Positions 27,929 through 36,830 of a DNA stretch of 64,000 nt are shown piece after piece. The notes beneath the pieces were generated by a model, which ran no database searches, had not been told where the DNA came from, and saw only the letters and a list, made by a program, of their open reading frames with translations. Position numbers and translations under genes: made by a program. The stretch is from Serratia odorifera (GTDB lineage: Bacteria; Pseudomonadota; Gammaproteobacteria; Enterobacterales; Enterobacteriaceae): contig NZ_LR134117.1 of assembly GCF_900635445.1 (NCBI RefSeq), positions 5,084,001-5,148,000 on the forward strand, written 5' to 3'. Positions within the stretch are counted from its first letter, which is position 1. Each line of letters opens with the position of its first letter.

Positions 27929-28846
27929 ATGCGTAATCGTACCCTCGCCGATCTGGATCGCGTGGTGGCATTAGGCGGCGGCCATGGCCTTGGCCGCGTG
28001 ATGTCATCGCTGTCGTCTTTGGGATCCCGCCTGACCGGCATCGTCACCACCACCGATAATGGCGGCTCCACCGGGCGGATCCGTCGCTCTGAGGGCGGCA
28101 TTGCCTGGGGTGATACCCGGAACTGCCTGAACCAGCTGATAACCGAACCCAGCGTCGCCTCCGCCATGTTTGAATACCGTTTCAGCGGCAACGGCGAGCT
28201 GTCGGGACATAATCTGGGTAATCTGATGCTGAAGGCACTCGATCACCTGAGCGTGCGGCCGCTGGAAGCGATCAACCTGGTTCGCAGTCTGTTGAAAGTC
28301 GATGCGGCGTTGATCCCGATGTCGGAACAGCCGGTGGATCTGATGGCACACGATCACGAAGGCAATCACGTCTATGGCGAAGTCAATGTCGATCAACTGA
28401 CCGCGATGCCGCAGGAATTGATGCTGTCGCCGCATGTGCACGCCACCCGAGAAGCGGTGGATGCGATTGCGCAGGCGGATTTGATTCTGATTGGCCCGGG
28501 CAGTTTCCTGACCAGCCTGATGCCGCTGCTGTTGCTTGACGATTTGACCCAGGCCCTGCGCCGCAGTAGCGCCAACCTGATTTATATCGACAATCTGGGG
28601 CGCGAGCTCAGCGTTGCCGCCGCCGCGCTGTCGCTAAAAGACAAGCTGGATCTGATGGAAGAAAAGATCGGCCGTAAAATGATCGACGCAGTGATCGTCA
28701 GCCCGGCGATCAATAGCGCTTCGGTGCAGGATCGGGTTGTGATTCAGCAAAACCTTGAGGCCAGCGACATTCCCTACCGTCACGATCGCCAACTCCTGCG
28801 CCAGGCGCTCGAAAGGGCGCTGATTGAACTGGCGGCACGCCCTTAG
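27929..28846 (+). CDS. ybhK: YvcK/CofD-like protein YbhK
   Basis: A 305-residue protein of the YvcK/gluconeogenesis-factor (CofD-like) family. Key motifs are the N-terminal VVALGGGHGLGRVMSSL, TTTDNGGSTGRIR and the IGPGSFLTSLMPLLL segment. In Bacillus the relative YvcK binds UDP-sugars and governs growth on gluconeogenic carbon; YbhK is uncharacterised. ATG 27929 follows AAGGAATTTT. It diverges from moaA and faces uvrB, as in E. coli. Confidence 0.9.
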   Translation: MRNRTLADLDRVVALGGGHGLGRVMSSLSSLGSRLTGIVTTTDNGGSTGRIRRSEGGIAWGDTRNCLNQLITEPSVASAMFEYRFSGNGELSGHNLGNLMLKALDHLSVRPLEAINLVRSLLKVDAALIPMSEQPVDLMAHDHEGNHVYGEVNVDQLTAMPQELMLSPHVHATREAVDAIAQADLILIGPGSFLTSLMPLLLLDDLTQALRRSSANLIYIDNLGRELSVAAAALSLKDKLDLMEEKIGRKMIDAVIVSPAINSASVQDRVVIQQNLEASDIPYRHDRQLLRQALERALIELAARP

Positions 28847-29088
28847 TCTTTGCCCTGATACCATGGATTCTCGCCGATCATGGCGAGATAAAGATCTTCT
28901 ACCTGCTTGCGCGCCCACGGCGTGCGGCGCAAAAACTTCAGGCTGGACTTGATGCTCGGATCGCTGCTGAAACAGTTGATGCGGATGCGCTCGGCCAGCC
29001 CGGACCAGCCGTAGGTCGCCACCAGCCGGTTTAACAACTGCTCCAGCGTGATGCCATGCAACGGATCTTTGGATTTATGTTCGCTCAT
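28843..29088 (-). CDS. VF530/DUF2132 family DNA-binding-like protein
   Basis: An 81-residue protein of the VF530 (DUF2132) family: SKDPLHGITLEQLLNRLVAT, ERIRINCFSSDPSIKSSLKF, and TPWARKQVEDLYL. The fold is a small alpha-helical domain thought to bind DNA. ATG 29088 is preferred to 29100 because the family begins about here. Its stop overlaps the end of ybhK by four bases on the other strand. Confidence 0.85.
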   Translation of the reverse strand: MSEHKSKDPLHGITLEQLLNRLVATYGWSGLAERIRINCFSSDPSIKSSLKFLRRTPWARKQVEDLYLAMIGENPWYQGKD

Positions 29089-29195
29089 CGTGCAATTCAA
29101 CTCATTTGGCTTGGCATATTCGGCCGCACACCTTAATCAGCTTTGCCGGGCGCGACAAGAAATTTGTTACTTTATCGCCCCCGGCTACGGCTGCG

Positions 29196-31208
29196 TCAGG
29201 AGATGGCGATAAACTGCTCGCGCAACTGATGGATTTCATCCCGCAACGCCGCCGCCTGTTCGAACTCCAGATTCTGTGCGTGGGTGTACATCTGTGCTTC
29301 CAGCTCGCGGATCTTCTGATCCAGCGCTTTAGGGGTGAGCTGCTGATACTGGGTAGCGTTTTCTGCCGCCTTGCTCTTCCCTTTGCCCTTGCCACGCGAT
29401 GACGGCTGACCCAGTTGCAGGATATCGGCAATTTTCTTGTTCAGCCCCTGCGGCACAATGCCATTTTCCTGGTTGTACGCCTGCTGTTTGGCGCGGCGCC
29501 GCTCGGTTTCGCCGATCGCTCTGGCCATCGAGTCGGTGATTCTGTCGCCATACAGAATCGCCTTGCCGTTCAGGTTACGTGCCGCACGGCCGATGGTCTG
29601 GATCAACGAGCGTTCGGAACGCAGGAAGCCCTCTTTATCTGCGTCGAGAATCGCCACCAGCGACACCTCAGGCATGTCCAGGCCTTCTCGTAACAGGTTG
29701 ATGCCCACCAGCACGTCAAACTCGCCCAGACGCAAATCACGAATGATTTCGACGCGTTCGACGGTGTCGATGTCGGAATGCAGATAACGTACGCGCTCGC
29801 CGTGCTCTTCAAGATATTCGGTCAGATCTTCCGCCATGCGTTTGGTCAGCGTGGTCACTAGCACCCGCTCGTTGACTGCTACCCGTTTACGGATCTCCGA
29901 CAGCAGATCGTCGACCTGGGTCGTCACCGGCCGCACTTCCACTTGCGGATCCAGCAGACCGGTCGGCCGCACTACCTGGTCGATCACGTCGCCACCGGAT
30001 TTTTCCAGTTCGTATTTGCCCGGCGTCGCCGAAACGTAAATGGTTTGCGGTGCCAGCGCCTCGAACTCCTCAAAGCGCATGGGTCGGTTGTCCAGCGCCG
30101 AAGGCAGGCGGAAACCATATTCCACCAGCGTTTCCTTGCGCGAACGGTCGCCTTTGTACATACCGCCAATCTGCGGGATGGTGACGTGCGATTCGTCCAC
30201 CACCAACAGGCCATCAGCAGGCAGATAATCGAACAACGTCGGCGGTGGCTCACCCGGGCCGCGACCGGACAGATACCGCGAATAGTTTTCGATGCCCGAA
30301 CAGTAGCCAAGCTCGTTCATCATTTCCAGATCGAACTGGGTGCGCTGCGTCAGCCGCTGCTCTTCCAGCAGTTTGTTATTGGCCAGCAGCACCTGACGAC
30401 GCTCGGCCAGATCGACCTTGATCTCTTCCATCGCCTGCAGAATGCGTTCACGCGGCGTGACGTAATGCGACTTCGGGTAAATGGTAAAGCGCTGCACCAC
30501 CTGTTCGACCTGACCGGTGAGCGGATCAAACAATGACAACCGCTCGACCTCCTCGTCGAACAGTTCAACTCGCAGTGCCAGCTCGTCGGATTCCGCCGGG
30601 AAGATATCGATCACTTCGCCACGCACCCGGAAGGTAGCGCGCTGGAACGCCTGATCGTTACGGGTATATTGCAGCTCCGCCAGTCGGCGCAGGATCGAAC
30701 GCTGGTCGATGATCATGCCCTTGGTCAGGTGCAGCATCATCTTGAGGTACAGATCCGGATCGCCCAGACCGTAGATCGCCGAGACCGACGCCACCACCAC
30801 CACGTCACGCCGCTCCAGCAGCGCTTTGGTCGCCGACAGGCGCATTTGCTCAATATGTTCGTTTACCGAAGCGTCCTTTTCGATGAAGGTATCCGAGCTC
30901 GGCACGTAGGCTTCCGGCTGGTAGTAATCGTAATACGAGACAAAGTATTCCACCGCATTCTCGGGGAAGAACTCTTTCATTTCGCCGTACAGCTGCGCCG
31001 CCAGCGTTTTGTTGGGCGCCAGCACCATCGTTGGCCGGTTCAGATCGGCGATCACGTTGGCAACGGTGAAGGTTTTCCCCGAACCGGTAACCCCCAGCAG
31101 CGTCTGGTGCGCCAGGCCATCTTCCAGCCCTTCTTCCAGCTTGCGAATGGCCTCCGGCTGGTCGCCGGCCGGTTTGAAGTCTGAATGCAGTTTAAAAAGT
31201 TTACTCAT
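29196..31208 (-). CDS. uvrB: Excinuclease ABC subunit B
   Basis: A 670-residue UvrB, the DNA-damage verification helicase of nucleotide excision repair. Present are Walker A (GVTGSGKTFT), the beta-hairpin YDYYQPEAYVP that clamps DNA, DESHVTIPQ (motif II), RGLDMPEVSL-type motif V, IGRAARN (motif VI), and the C-terminal UVR domain LEAQMYTHAQNLEFEQAAAL that binds UvrA and UvrC. Length and motifs are normal. A LexA box lies about 125 bases upstream, so it is expected to be SOS-induced. Confidence 0.96.
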   Translation of the reverse strand: MSKLFKLHSDFKPAGDQPEAIRKLEEGLEDGLAHQTLLGVTGSGKTFTVANVIADLNRPTMVLAPNKTLAAQLYGEMKEFFPENAVEYFVSYYDYYQPEAYVPSSDTFIEKDASVNEHIEQMRLSATKALLERRDVVVVASVSAIYGLGDPDLYLKMMLHLTKGMIIDQRSILRRLAELQYTRNDQAFQRATFRVRGEVIDIFPAESDELALRVELFDEEVERLSLFDPLTGQVEQVVQRFTIYPKSHYVTPRERILQAMEEIKVDLAERRQVLLANNKLLEEQRLTQRTQFDLEMMNELGYCSGIENYSRYLSGRGPGEPPPTLFDYLPADGLLVVDESHVTIPQIGGMYKGDRSRKETLVEYGFRLPSALDNRPMRFEEFEALAPQTIYVSATPGKYELEKSGGDVIDQVVRPTGLLDPQVEVRPVTTQVDDLLSEIRKRVAVNERVLVTTLTKRMAEDLTEYLEEHGERVRYLHSDIDTVERVEIIRDLRLGEFDVLVGINLLREGLDMPEVSLVAILDADKEGFLRSERSLIQTIGRAARNLNGKAILYGDRITDSMARAIGETERRRAKQQAYNQENGIVPQGLNKKIADILQLGQPSSRGKGKGKSKAAENATQYQQLTPKALDQKIRELEAQMYTHAQNLEFEQAAALRDEIHQLREQFIAIS

Positions 31209-31331
31209 ATACCCTTCATCATTCCCGTCGCCGCAGGGTTGCCTGCGCCTACCCCAACCGCGGATGCGAACCCGTCGGCACAGCGGCCTGTAAGTATGGA
31301 AAGTCGCGGCGATTTTCGCCAGTGCCTATGA

Positions 31332-31351
31332 TACTGGATATAAAACCAGCT
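31332..31351. promoter_or_regulatory. LexA (SOS) box of uvrB
   Basis: TACTGGATATAAAACCAGCT contains CTG-N10-CAG with an AT-rich centre, close to the consensus TACTG(TA)5CAGTA. It lies upstream of uvrB on the correct side, as in E. coli. Confidence 0.75.
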
Positions 31352-31641
31352 TCAAGCGGATTAGTGGCTTTGTCATACCCGGCCAAAAACCCGTTGCACC
31401 GCCAAGGTTACACTGCGGTGACATTTTTATTGTCAATAACCGTTTTATCCCCAGAATTTGTCGCGAATTAACTTATTGATAGCGGCGAGGCGAAAAATCA
31501 TACATAGGATTGCCAGCAATGCCTTCGCATATTGCTTTTAATTAAGTACTTGATAAAAAAAGACTTTAGTAAAAAGACGAGAATCCGGACAATGCGAAGA
31601 CAACCCGCGCCGGCTCTCGCTTTAAACCGCTTTTCTAAATC

Positions 31642-31676
31642 TAATACACAAGGTTATCCACAGGAATGGTGGATAA
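31642..31676. promoter_or_regulatory. DARS1-like cluster of three DnaA boxes
   Basis: A perfect DnaA box TTATCCACA (31654-31662) faces TTATCCACC (minus strand, 31676-31668) across a short gap, so TTATCCAC/GTGGATAA form an inverted repeat. A third, eight-of-nine match TAATACACA lies at 31642-31650. In E. coli the DnaA-reactivating sequence DARS1 lies in the uvrB-bioD gap, the same locus. The clustering and location support the call; activity is not shown. Confidence 0.6.
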
Positions 31677-31902
31677 CTCTCACCGCCCCGCCAGCCACGG
31701 GAGTTACAGAAAAATCGTTTTTTCGCTGGCATCGGCTTCGAGGCGGCTTTTTTAGTTATTTTTTGACACTTTTATTGCTTTGTTTATGCCTATAAATACT
31801 AAAAATGCCCATTGCCATAAATGCATTTCACTCATTTGCCTCCGACGGTGGCGAAACGCCGACCATCGCCGCCACAGCCTTGCACCATGGTTCAACGAGG
31901 TG

Positions 31903-31917
31903 GCACCGTAACAGTGC
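31903..31917. promoter_or_regulatory. NtrC-type enhancer site
   Basis: GCAC-CGTAACA-GTGC matches the GCAC-N7-GTGC pattern of NtrC sites. A weaker half-related site (GCACCATGGTTCAAC) begins 21 bases upstream. It sits about 125 bases before a sigma-54 promoter, a normal enhancer distance. Confidence 0.6.
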
Positions 31918-32034
31918 AAAAAACGTTCGAATCAAGCTGCGTCGATATTTTGCCCTGCGCAGCGGCCCCGGTCGCCGCAAGCGCTCAGCTTAACATAACA
32001 ATAACAAGCTGCTTTTTTATTGACCGATAAAAGT

Positions 32035-32050
32035 TGGCCTGAGAGTTGCA
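32035..32050 (+). promoter_or_regulatory. Sigma-54 (RpoN) promoter upstream of urtE
   Basis: TGGCCTGAGAGTTGCA fits TGGCACG-N4-TTGCW at 10 of 12 defined positions, with exactly 10 bases between the invariant GG and GC. Together with the NtrC-like site it marks a nitrogen-limitation promoter pointing at urtE, about 285 bases of leader away. Confidence 0.6.
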
Positions 32051-32346
32051 ATACTGAGTGGCAGACAAGTGCAGACCGCTTGCTTTTTATTGAGAGACGA
32101 CAGGAATAACTGTTTGTCGTGACGCCGTCGCCATACAAAGGATGATGGCTCAGAGCGCCAAAAAAAGCGAATAGACGCGTTATTCGGTCATAAAGCACCA
32201 TTTTTAGCCAAACATCGTTTTTTTAGCCCCAACCTGTACTGCAATTACCGCGCAGCCCAGGCGGCATTTTGTTCTGGACGTTAAACCACTCGGGAAAGAA
32301 ATCGCTAACCGCGAAGGAAAGGAAAAAGCACGGAGGCACAGGTTGC

Positions 32347-32388
32347 ATGAGTGTGAAACAGGTCTTTGAGGAGAATGCCGAATGTTAA
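32347..32388 (+). pseudogene. Relic ORF: start of a urt operon gene joined to the last codons of urtD
   Basis: A 13-codon frame (MSVKQVFEENAEC) begins at an ATG with a good ribosome site (ACGGAGG) and ends with a TAA that overlaps the urtE start, the coupling expected between urtD and urtE. Its end looks like a urtD C-terminus. This is what a deletion from just after the urtA start to near the urtD end would leave; the identity of so short a piece is inference. Confidence 0.4.
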
Positions 32389-33092
32389 GCCTACGTTCAG
32401 TAAATCAATTTTACGGGCAGAACCATACGTTGTGGGATATCAATCTGGAGTTGCCACGTGGCCAATGTACGGTGTTGCTGGGGCGCAACGGCGTGGGAAA
32501 AACCACGCTGGTGAACTGCATCATGGGACATTTGCCAGTGGTGAGCGGCAGTATGACCTGGCAGCTGGCCGACGAGCCGCCGCAAAATCTGTTGCAGCAG
32601 CCGGTCGAGACTCGCGCGGCGCTGGGCATCAGTTATGTGCCGCAGGGGCGGCAGATTTTTTCGCCGCTCAGCGTCGAGGAGAATCTGCAGGTTGCGCTGA
32701 TGGCGGGACACGATAGAACCCGCCGTATCCCACCGCTAATCTACAGCCTGTTCCCGAATCTGAAAGCGATGCGCGGCCGCCGTGCCGGCGATCTGGCCGC
32801 AGGCGAACAGCAGCAGTTGGCTATTTGCCGGGCGCTGGTGCTGGAACCTGAGCTGCTAATCCTCGATGAGCCGACGGTTGGCATCCAGCCGTCTATCGCG
32901 GCGGAGATAGGCAACGTGATCCACAAACTCAACCGGGAACTCGGCATCACCATCCTGCTGGTCGAACACCGACTGCCGTTTATTCGCCGTGTGGCGGATC
33001 GTTTCTGCCTGATGGATCAAGGGCGCAACGTCGCTACCGGCACCGTGGAGCAACTGGACGAGGGGCTGATCAGCGCCTATCTGACGGTATGA
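32382..33092 (+). CDS. urtE: Orphan urea ABC transporter ATPase, UrtE type
   Basis: A 236-residue branched-chain-amino-acid/urea type ATPase. Walker A is LLGRNGVGKTT, Q-loop YVPQGRQIF, Walker B LLILDEPTVGIQPSI (the GIQPSI end is typical of UrtE), and the switch His is in LLVEHRLPF. The signature is DLAAGEQQQLAI rather than the usual LSGGQQQQ. UrtE needs UrtD and the UrtBC permeases to import urea, and none is present: urtE is alone between uvrB and bioD. A sigma-54 promoter and a urtD-like relic lie upstream, so it is probably the survivor of a deleted operon. Confidence 0.8.
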   Translation: MLSLRSVNQFYGQNHTLWDINLELPRGQCTVLLGRNGVGKTTLVNCIMGHLPVVSGSMTWQLADEPPQNLLQQPVETRAALGISYVPQGRQIFSPLSVEENLQVALMAGHDRTRRIPPLIYSLFPNLKAMRGRRAGDLAAGEQQQLAICRALVLEPELLILDEPTVGIQPSIAAEIGNVIHKLNRELGITILLVEHRLPFIRRVADRFCLMDQGRNVATGTVEQLDEGLISAYLTV

Positions 33093-33121
33093 CGCAGCAG
33101 CAGGCGCGCTGCTGTGTCATA

Positions 33122-33811
33122 TCATACTGCCGACGACAGCTGCGACAGGTTCAGATACTGCCCCAGCGGCTGACCTTCGGCCTGCGGCAGATGCGGAATT
33201 TCCCCCAGCATCGGCGCTGGCAGCATGCGACGCAGCGTGGTCAGATACTCCTGATGGCGTCGCCCCGGCGGCGCCACATCATTGGCGATCCAACCGGCCA
33301 GCGTCAAGCCGGCCTGCTGCACCGCCTGCGCGGTCAGTAGCGCATGGTTGATGCAACCGAGCTTCATACCGACCACCAACAGCACCGGCAGTTGCTCCTG
33401 CTGTACCCAATCGGCAAAGGTTTGCGTTTCGCTGAGCGGCGTATACCAGCCGCCGGCGCCTTCCACCAGCAGCCAGTCGGCGCGTTGCTCCAGCCTGCGT
33501 AAACCGGCAGACAGTCGCTCAAAGACGATCGGCTGTTGCAGCGCCGCGCTGACGATGTGCGGCGAGGTCGGTTCGGCAAAGGTATAAGGGTTGACGTCAT
33601 GATAGCCCAGCGCAATGCTGCTGTTGGCCTGCAAGGCCAGCGCATCGCTATTGCGCAGACCGTCCGGCGTCATTTCGCTGCCGGAAGCCACCGGTTTGTA
33701 ACCGGCACAGCGGTAACCGGCCAACTGCGCCGCTTGCAGCAATGCGCTACTGGCCACGGTTTTGCCCACTTCGGTATCGGTTCCGGTGACAAACCAACGC
33801 TTAATCGCCAT
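33122..33811 (-). CDS. bioD: Dethiobiotin synthetase
   Basis: A 229-residue BioD. P-loop FVTGTDTEVGKTVASS, then KPVASG and VEGAGGWYTPLS. It closes the ureido ring of dethiobiotin from DAPA, CO2 and ATP. Last gene of bioBFCD; its start overlaps the bioC end by 11 bases. Confidence 0.94.
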   Translation of the reverse strand: MAIKRWFVTGTDTEVGKTVASSALLQAAQLAGYRCAGYKPVASGSEMTPDGLRNSDALALQANSSIALGYHDVNPYTFAEPTSPHIVSAALQQPIVFERLSAGLRRLEQRADWLLVEGAGGWYTPLSETQTFADWVQQEQLPVLLVVGMKLGCINHALLTAQAVQQAGLTLAGWIANDVAPPGRRHQEYLTTLRRMLPAPMLGEIPHLPQAEGQPLGQYLNLSQLSSAV

Positions 33812-34568
33812 AAATCACTCCATAAACTAACTGATAACTGAGCGGGAATTGTCCCTGTTGGCAGGGATACGCCGCCTGTAACGCCTTCAGGCGGCGACGG
33901 GACATCAACCCGGCATCGCGCCCCTGATGCAAATGCGTCGCACCGATGCCTTTCAGCGATCGCATCACGGTCATCACATCCGGATAATTCAGCGTACGGC
34001 ATACCGCCTCAAGCCGGTGGCGATACGGCGCGCAGGCCGCTTCGATCGCCGACAGCGGCAAAAATTGGTTTACGTGGCGCTCGCCGTCAACCTGCTGCCA
34101 GGCATCGCCCAATTCATGTAGCGATCCCTGTGCCAGAGTCGAAAACAGGGTCAGACCGCCCGGCCGCGTGACGCGGCGCAGTTCGGCCAATGCACGCGGC
34201 AGATCGCTGCACCATTGCACCACCAGACTGCTGAAGCTGAGATCAACGCAGGCGTCCGGCAGCGGAATATGCTCGATATCGCCGAGCAGATAGTCATCCG
34301 CCGCCTGCTGCTGACGGGCGAAGGCCAACATGCCCGGCGCCAGATCGAGCGCGGTGACCTGCTTGCCCAGCTCACGCCAGCGGCGGCTGAAATAACCGGT
34401 GCCGCAACCGGCGTCGAGCACCTGCCGCGACGGATGCATACTCCCCATCCCCAGTAAGCGCTCGCCAACCTCACGCTGCAGTGCTGCAGCGGCGTCATAA
34501 CTTTGTGCCGCACGACTGAACGCCGATGCAACCGCATGTTTATCAATAGTTTTCTGTGCTGATATCAT
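33801..34568 (-). CDS. bioC: Malonyl-ACP O-methyltransferase BioC
   Basis: A 255-residue SAM-dependent methyltransferase: AFSRAAQSYDAAAALQREVG, motif I VLDAGCGTGYFSRRWRELG and the LSFSSLVVQWCSDLPRALAE segment. It methylates malonyl-ACP so that fatty-acid enzymes can build the pimeloyl chain. It overlaps the bioF end by 26 bases. Confidence 0.93.
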   Translation of the reverse strand: MISAQKTIDKHAVASAFSRAAQSYDAAAALQREVGERLLGMGSMHPSRQVLDAGCGTGYFSRRWRELGKQVTALDLAPGMLAFARQQQAADDYLLGDIEHIPLPDACVDLSFSSLVVQWCSDLPRALAELRRVTRPGGLTLFSTLAQGSLHELGDAWQQVDGERHVNQFLPLSAIEAACAPYRHRLEAVCRTLNYPDVMTVMRSLKGIGATHLHQGRDAGLMSRRRLKALQAAYPCQQGQFPLSYQLVYGVIYGD

Positions 34569-35703
34569 GCAATACCTCCAGCAGGCGATCGATGTCTTGC
34601 GGCTGATGCGCCGCCGTCAGGGTAATGCGCAGCCGCGCGCCGCCCGGCGGAACCGTGGGCGGCCGAATGGCGCTGACCCACAGCCCGTGCTGACGCAGTT
34701 GCTCTGCCAGATCGAGCGCGCGTTGGTTATCCCCTACCAGCAGCGGCTGGATAGCGGTGTGCGACTCGGTCAAGGTTAACGGCAAGCCGGCAACGCCGGC
34801 GCGAAAACGCTGAATGTTGTGGTGCAGACGGCGGCGTAATTCATCCCCCTGCTGCACGCAACGCAGCGCCGCCTGTAGCGCACAGGCCTGCGCCGGTGGC
34901 ATGGCGGTGCTGTAAATCAGATGGCGGGCAAACTGCAGCAGGTATTCCGCCAACGGTTGGTCGCACAGTACCGCTGCGCCACTGGCGCCGAACGCCTTGC
35001 CAAAGGTGACGACCAGCACCTCCGGCCGCACCTGCTGTTGCCAACAGCTGCCGCGTCCCTGCTCGCCATGCACCCCGATGCCGTGGGCATCGTCGACCAT
35101 CAGCCATGCGCCCTGCTGCCGGCTGAGTTGCTGCAACTCCGCCAACGGCGCCGCGTCGCCGTCCATGCTGAACACGCCTTCGGTCACCACCAACTGCTGC
35201 CCGCTACAGGGTTTTGCCAGCAGACCGGCCAATGACGACGGCTGGTTATGTTGAAAACGCCGCAGTTGCGCAGGTGAGTGAGCGGCCGCTTCCAGCAGCG
35301 AAGCATGGCTGAGCCTATCTGCCAGAATACGGTCATCAACCTGCATCAACGCCGCCAGCAATGCCTGATTCGCGGCATAACCGGAAATGAACAACAGCGC
35401 GCGCGGATAGCCGAGCCACTCCGCCAACTGAGACTCAAGTTGCTGATGCGGCAGGCTAAATCCGGTCACATGGCCCGATCCGCCGCTGCCGACGCCATAC
35501 TGCTGCGCCCCCTGCTGCCAGGCAGCGATCGCCGCCGGGTGCCGGCTCAACCCCAGATAGTCATTGCCGGAAAAATTGAGATATTGCCGTTGGTCCAGCT
35601 GAATATGGCGGCCATTGCCGCCCTGATTCACCTGACGCGAACGATAAGCGGCTGCCTGTCGCCGCTGGGCCAGCGCCCTATCGATCCGTTGTTGCCAGCT
35701 CAT
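34543..35703 (-). CDS. bioF: 8-amino-7-oxononanoate synthase
   Basis: A 386-residue PLP enzyme of the alpha-oxoamine synthase family, joining pimeloyl-ACP and alanine. Landmarks are FSGNDYLGLSRHP, GSGGSGHVTGFSLPHQQLES and VDDAHGIGVHGEQGRG; the PLP lysine is in VTFGKAFGASGAA. The ATG at 35703 overlaps the bioB TAA (TAATG), as in E. coli. In the raw sequence the bioB frame runs straight into bioF because of an indel, giving a false 732-residue fusion. Confidence 0.93.
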   Translation of the reverse strand: MSWQQRIDRALAQRRQAAAYRSRQVNQGGNGRHIQLDQRQYLNFSGNDYLGLSRHPAAIAAWQQGAQQYGVGSGGSGHVTGFSLPHQQLESQLAEWLGYPRALLFISGYAANQALLAALMQVDDRILADRLSHASLLEAAAHSPAQLRRFQHNQPSSLAGLLAKPCSGQQLVVTEGVFSMDGDAAPLAELQQLSRQQGAWLMVDDAHGIGVHGEQGRGSCWQQQVRPEVLVVTFGKAFGASGAAVLCDQPLAEYLLQFARHLIYSTAMPPAQACALQAALRCVQQGDELRRRLHHNIQRFRAGVAGLPLTLTESHTAIQPLLVGDNQRALDLAEQLRQHGLWVSAIRPPTVPPGGARLRITLTAAHQPQDIDRLLEVLHDISTENY

Positions 35704-36741
35704 TACAGCGCCGCGTTGTAATACTCGGCGGTATCGGGCATTCAGCAATTGCTGCGCCAACACCTGCTGTTGCTGGTTATCACCGTGTTCCGTCGCGGTC
35801 TGCTCCGGATTAAGGCCCAGCTTGCGGAACAGCAGCAAATCCTTGTCTTCTTCCGGGTTCGGCGTGGTCAGTAATTTGCAGCCGTAGAAGACTGAGTTGG
35901 CGCCGGCCATAAAGCACATCGCCTGCGTCTGTTCATTCATTTGCTCACGACCGGCGGACAGCCGCACGTAAGAGCCAGGCATCATGATGCGCGCCACCGC
36001 GATGGTACGAATGAAATCAAACGGATCGACGTCGTCGTTATCCGCCAGCGGCGTCCCCTTCACCTTCACCAACATGTTGATCGGCACACTTTCCGGCGGT
36101 TTGGGCAGGTTGGCCAGCTGTACCAGCAGGCCGGCGCGATCGCGTACCGTTTCCCCCAGGCCAACAATGCCGCCGGAACAGACCTTGATGCCTGCGTCGC
36201 GCACTTTATCCAGCGTATCCAGTCGCTCCTGATAGCTGCGCGTGGTGATGATATTGCCGTAAAATTCTGGCGAGGTGTCCAGGTTATGGTTGTAGTAATC
36301 CAGCCCCGCGTCGGCCAGACGTTCGGCCTGGGTACCGTCAAGGGTGCCCAGTGTCATGCAGGTTTCCATCCCCATTGCCTTCACGCCCTGCACCATCTGT
36401 TGCAGATACGGCATATCGCGCTCGTGCGGGTTTTTCCACGCCGCGCCCATGCAGAAACGGGTCGAGCCGGCGGCTTTGGCCTTGCGCGCCGATTCCAGCA
36501 CCTGCTCAACCTGCATCAGCCGCTCAGTTTCCAGCCCGGTTTTATAACGTGAGCTTTGCGGACAATATTTGCAGTCTTCCGGGCAGGCGCCGGTCTTGAT
36601 CGACAACAGAGTGCTGACCTGCACCTGGCGTGGGTCGAAATGCTGGCGATGAATGGTCTGTGCTTCAAACAACAGCTCGAGTAACGGCTTGTCAAACAGG
36701 GCTTGGGCTTGCCCTACGGTCCAGTGAATGCGGTCAGCCAT
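35703..36741 (-). pseudogene. bioB: Biotin synthase BioB, frameshifted at its last codons
   Basis: A radical-SAM enzyme inserting sulfur into dethiobiotin. The cluster motif is CPEDCKYCPQSSRY, and YNHNLDTSPEFY and VRLSAGREQM are typical. Only the last dozen residues are wrong: the native end (N-A-D-T-A-E-Y-Y-N-A-A-L, stop) appears if one base is removed from the run at 35736-35738. The corrected protein has 345 residues, as in E. coli. With the raw sequence BioB lacks its stop and is fused in frame to BioF. An error or a last-codon mutation are both possible; activity might survive either. Confidence 0.88.
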
Positions 36742-36793
36742 GACGGCGTCTCCAAAACGAAAAAAGTGTCGTCAGTTTAGATATTGTGGATAT

Positions 36794-36829
36794 ACTGTCA
36801 ACCATTCAGTAATTGATTTGGTTTACAAG
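36794..36829. promoter_or_regulatory. BirA operator (bioO) between bioB and bioA
   Basis: TGTCAACC-N16-GGTTTACA matches the biotin operator pattern TTGTAAACC-N16-GGTTTACAA, with one mismatch between arms. It sits in the 89-base divergent control region and overlaps the start of bioA, as in E. coli. Biotinoyl-AMP-bound BirA would shut off both directions. Confidence 0.85.
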
Positions 36830-36830
36830 T

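Noticed and set aside
31892..31920. A sigma-54 promoter at TGGCACCGTAACAGTGCA
   Set aside because: The distance between GG and GC is 12, not 10; the same bases fit an NtrC site, and a correctly spaced -24/-12 element lies at 32035.
31532..32201. Small genes in the uvrB-urtE interval
   Set aside because: Several 60-90 codon frames exist on both strands, but none has a ribosome site or recognisable sequence; control sites explain the region better.
34543..36741. A 732-residue BioB-BioF bifunctional enzyme
   Set aside because: The native bioB end and the TAATG junction are present in the adjacent frame; one extra base in a short G run explains the fusion.
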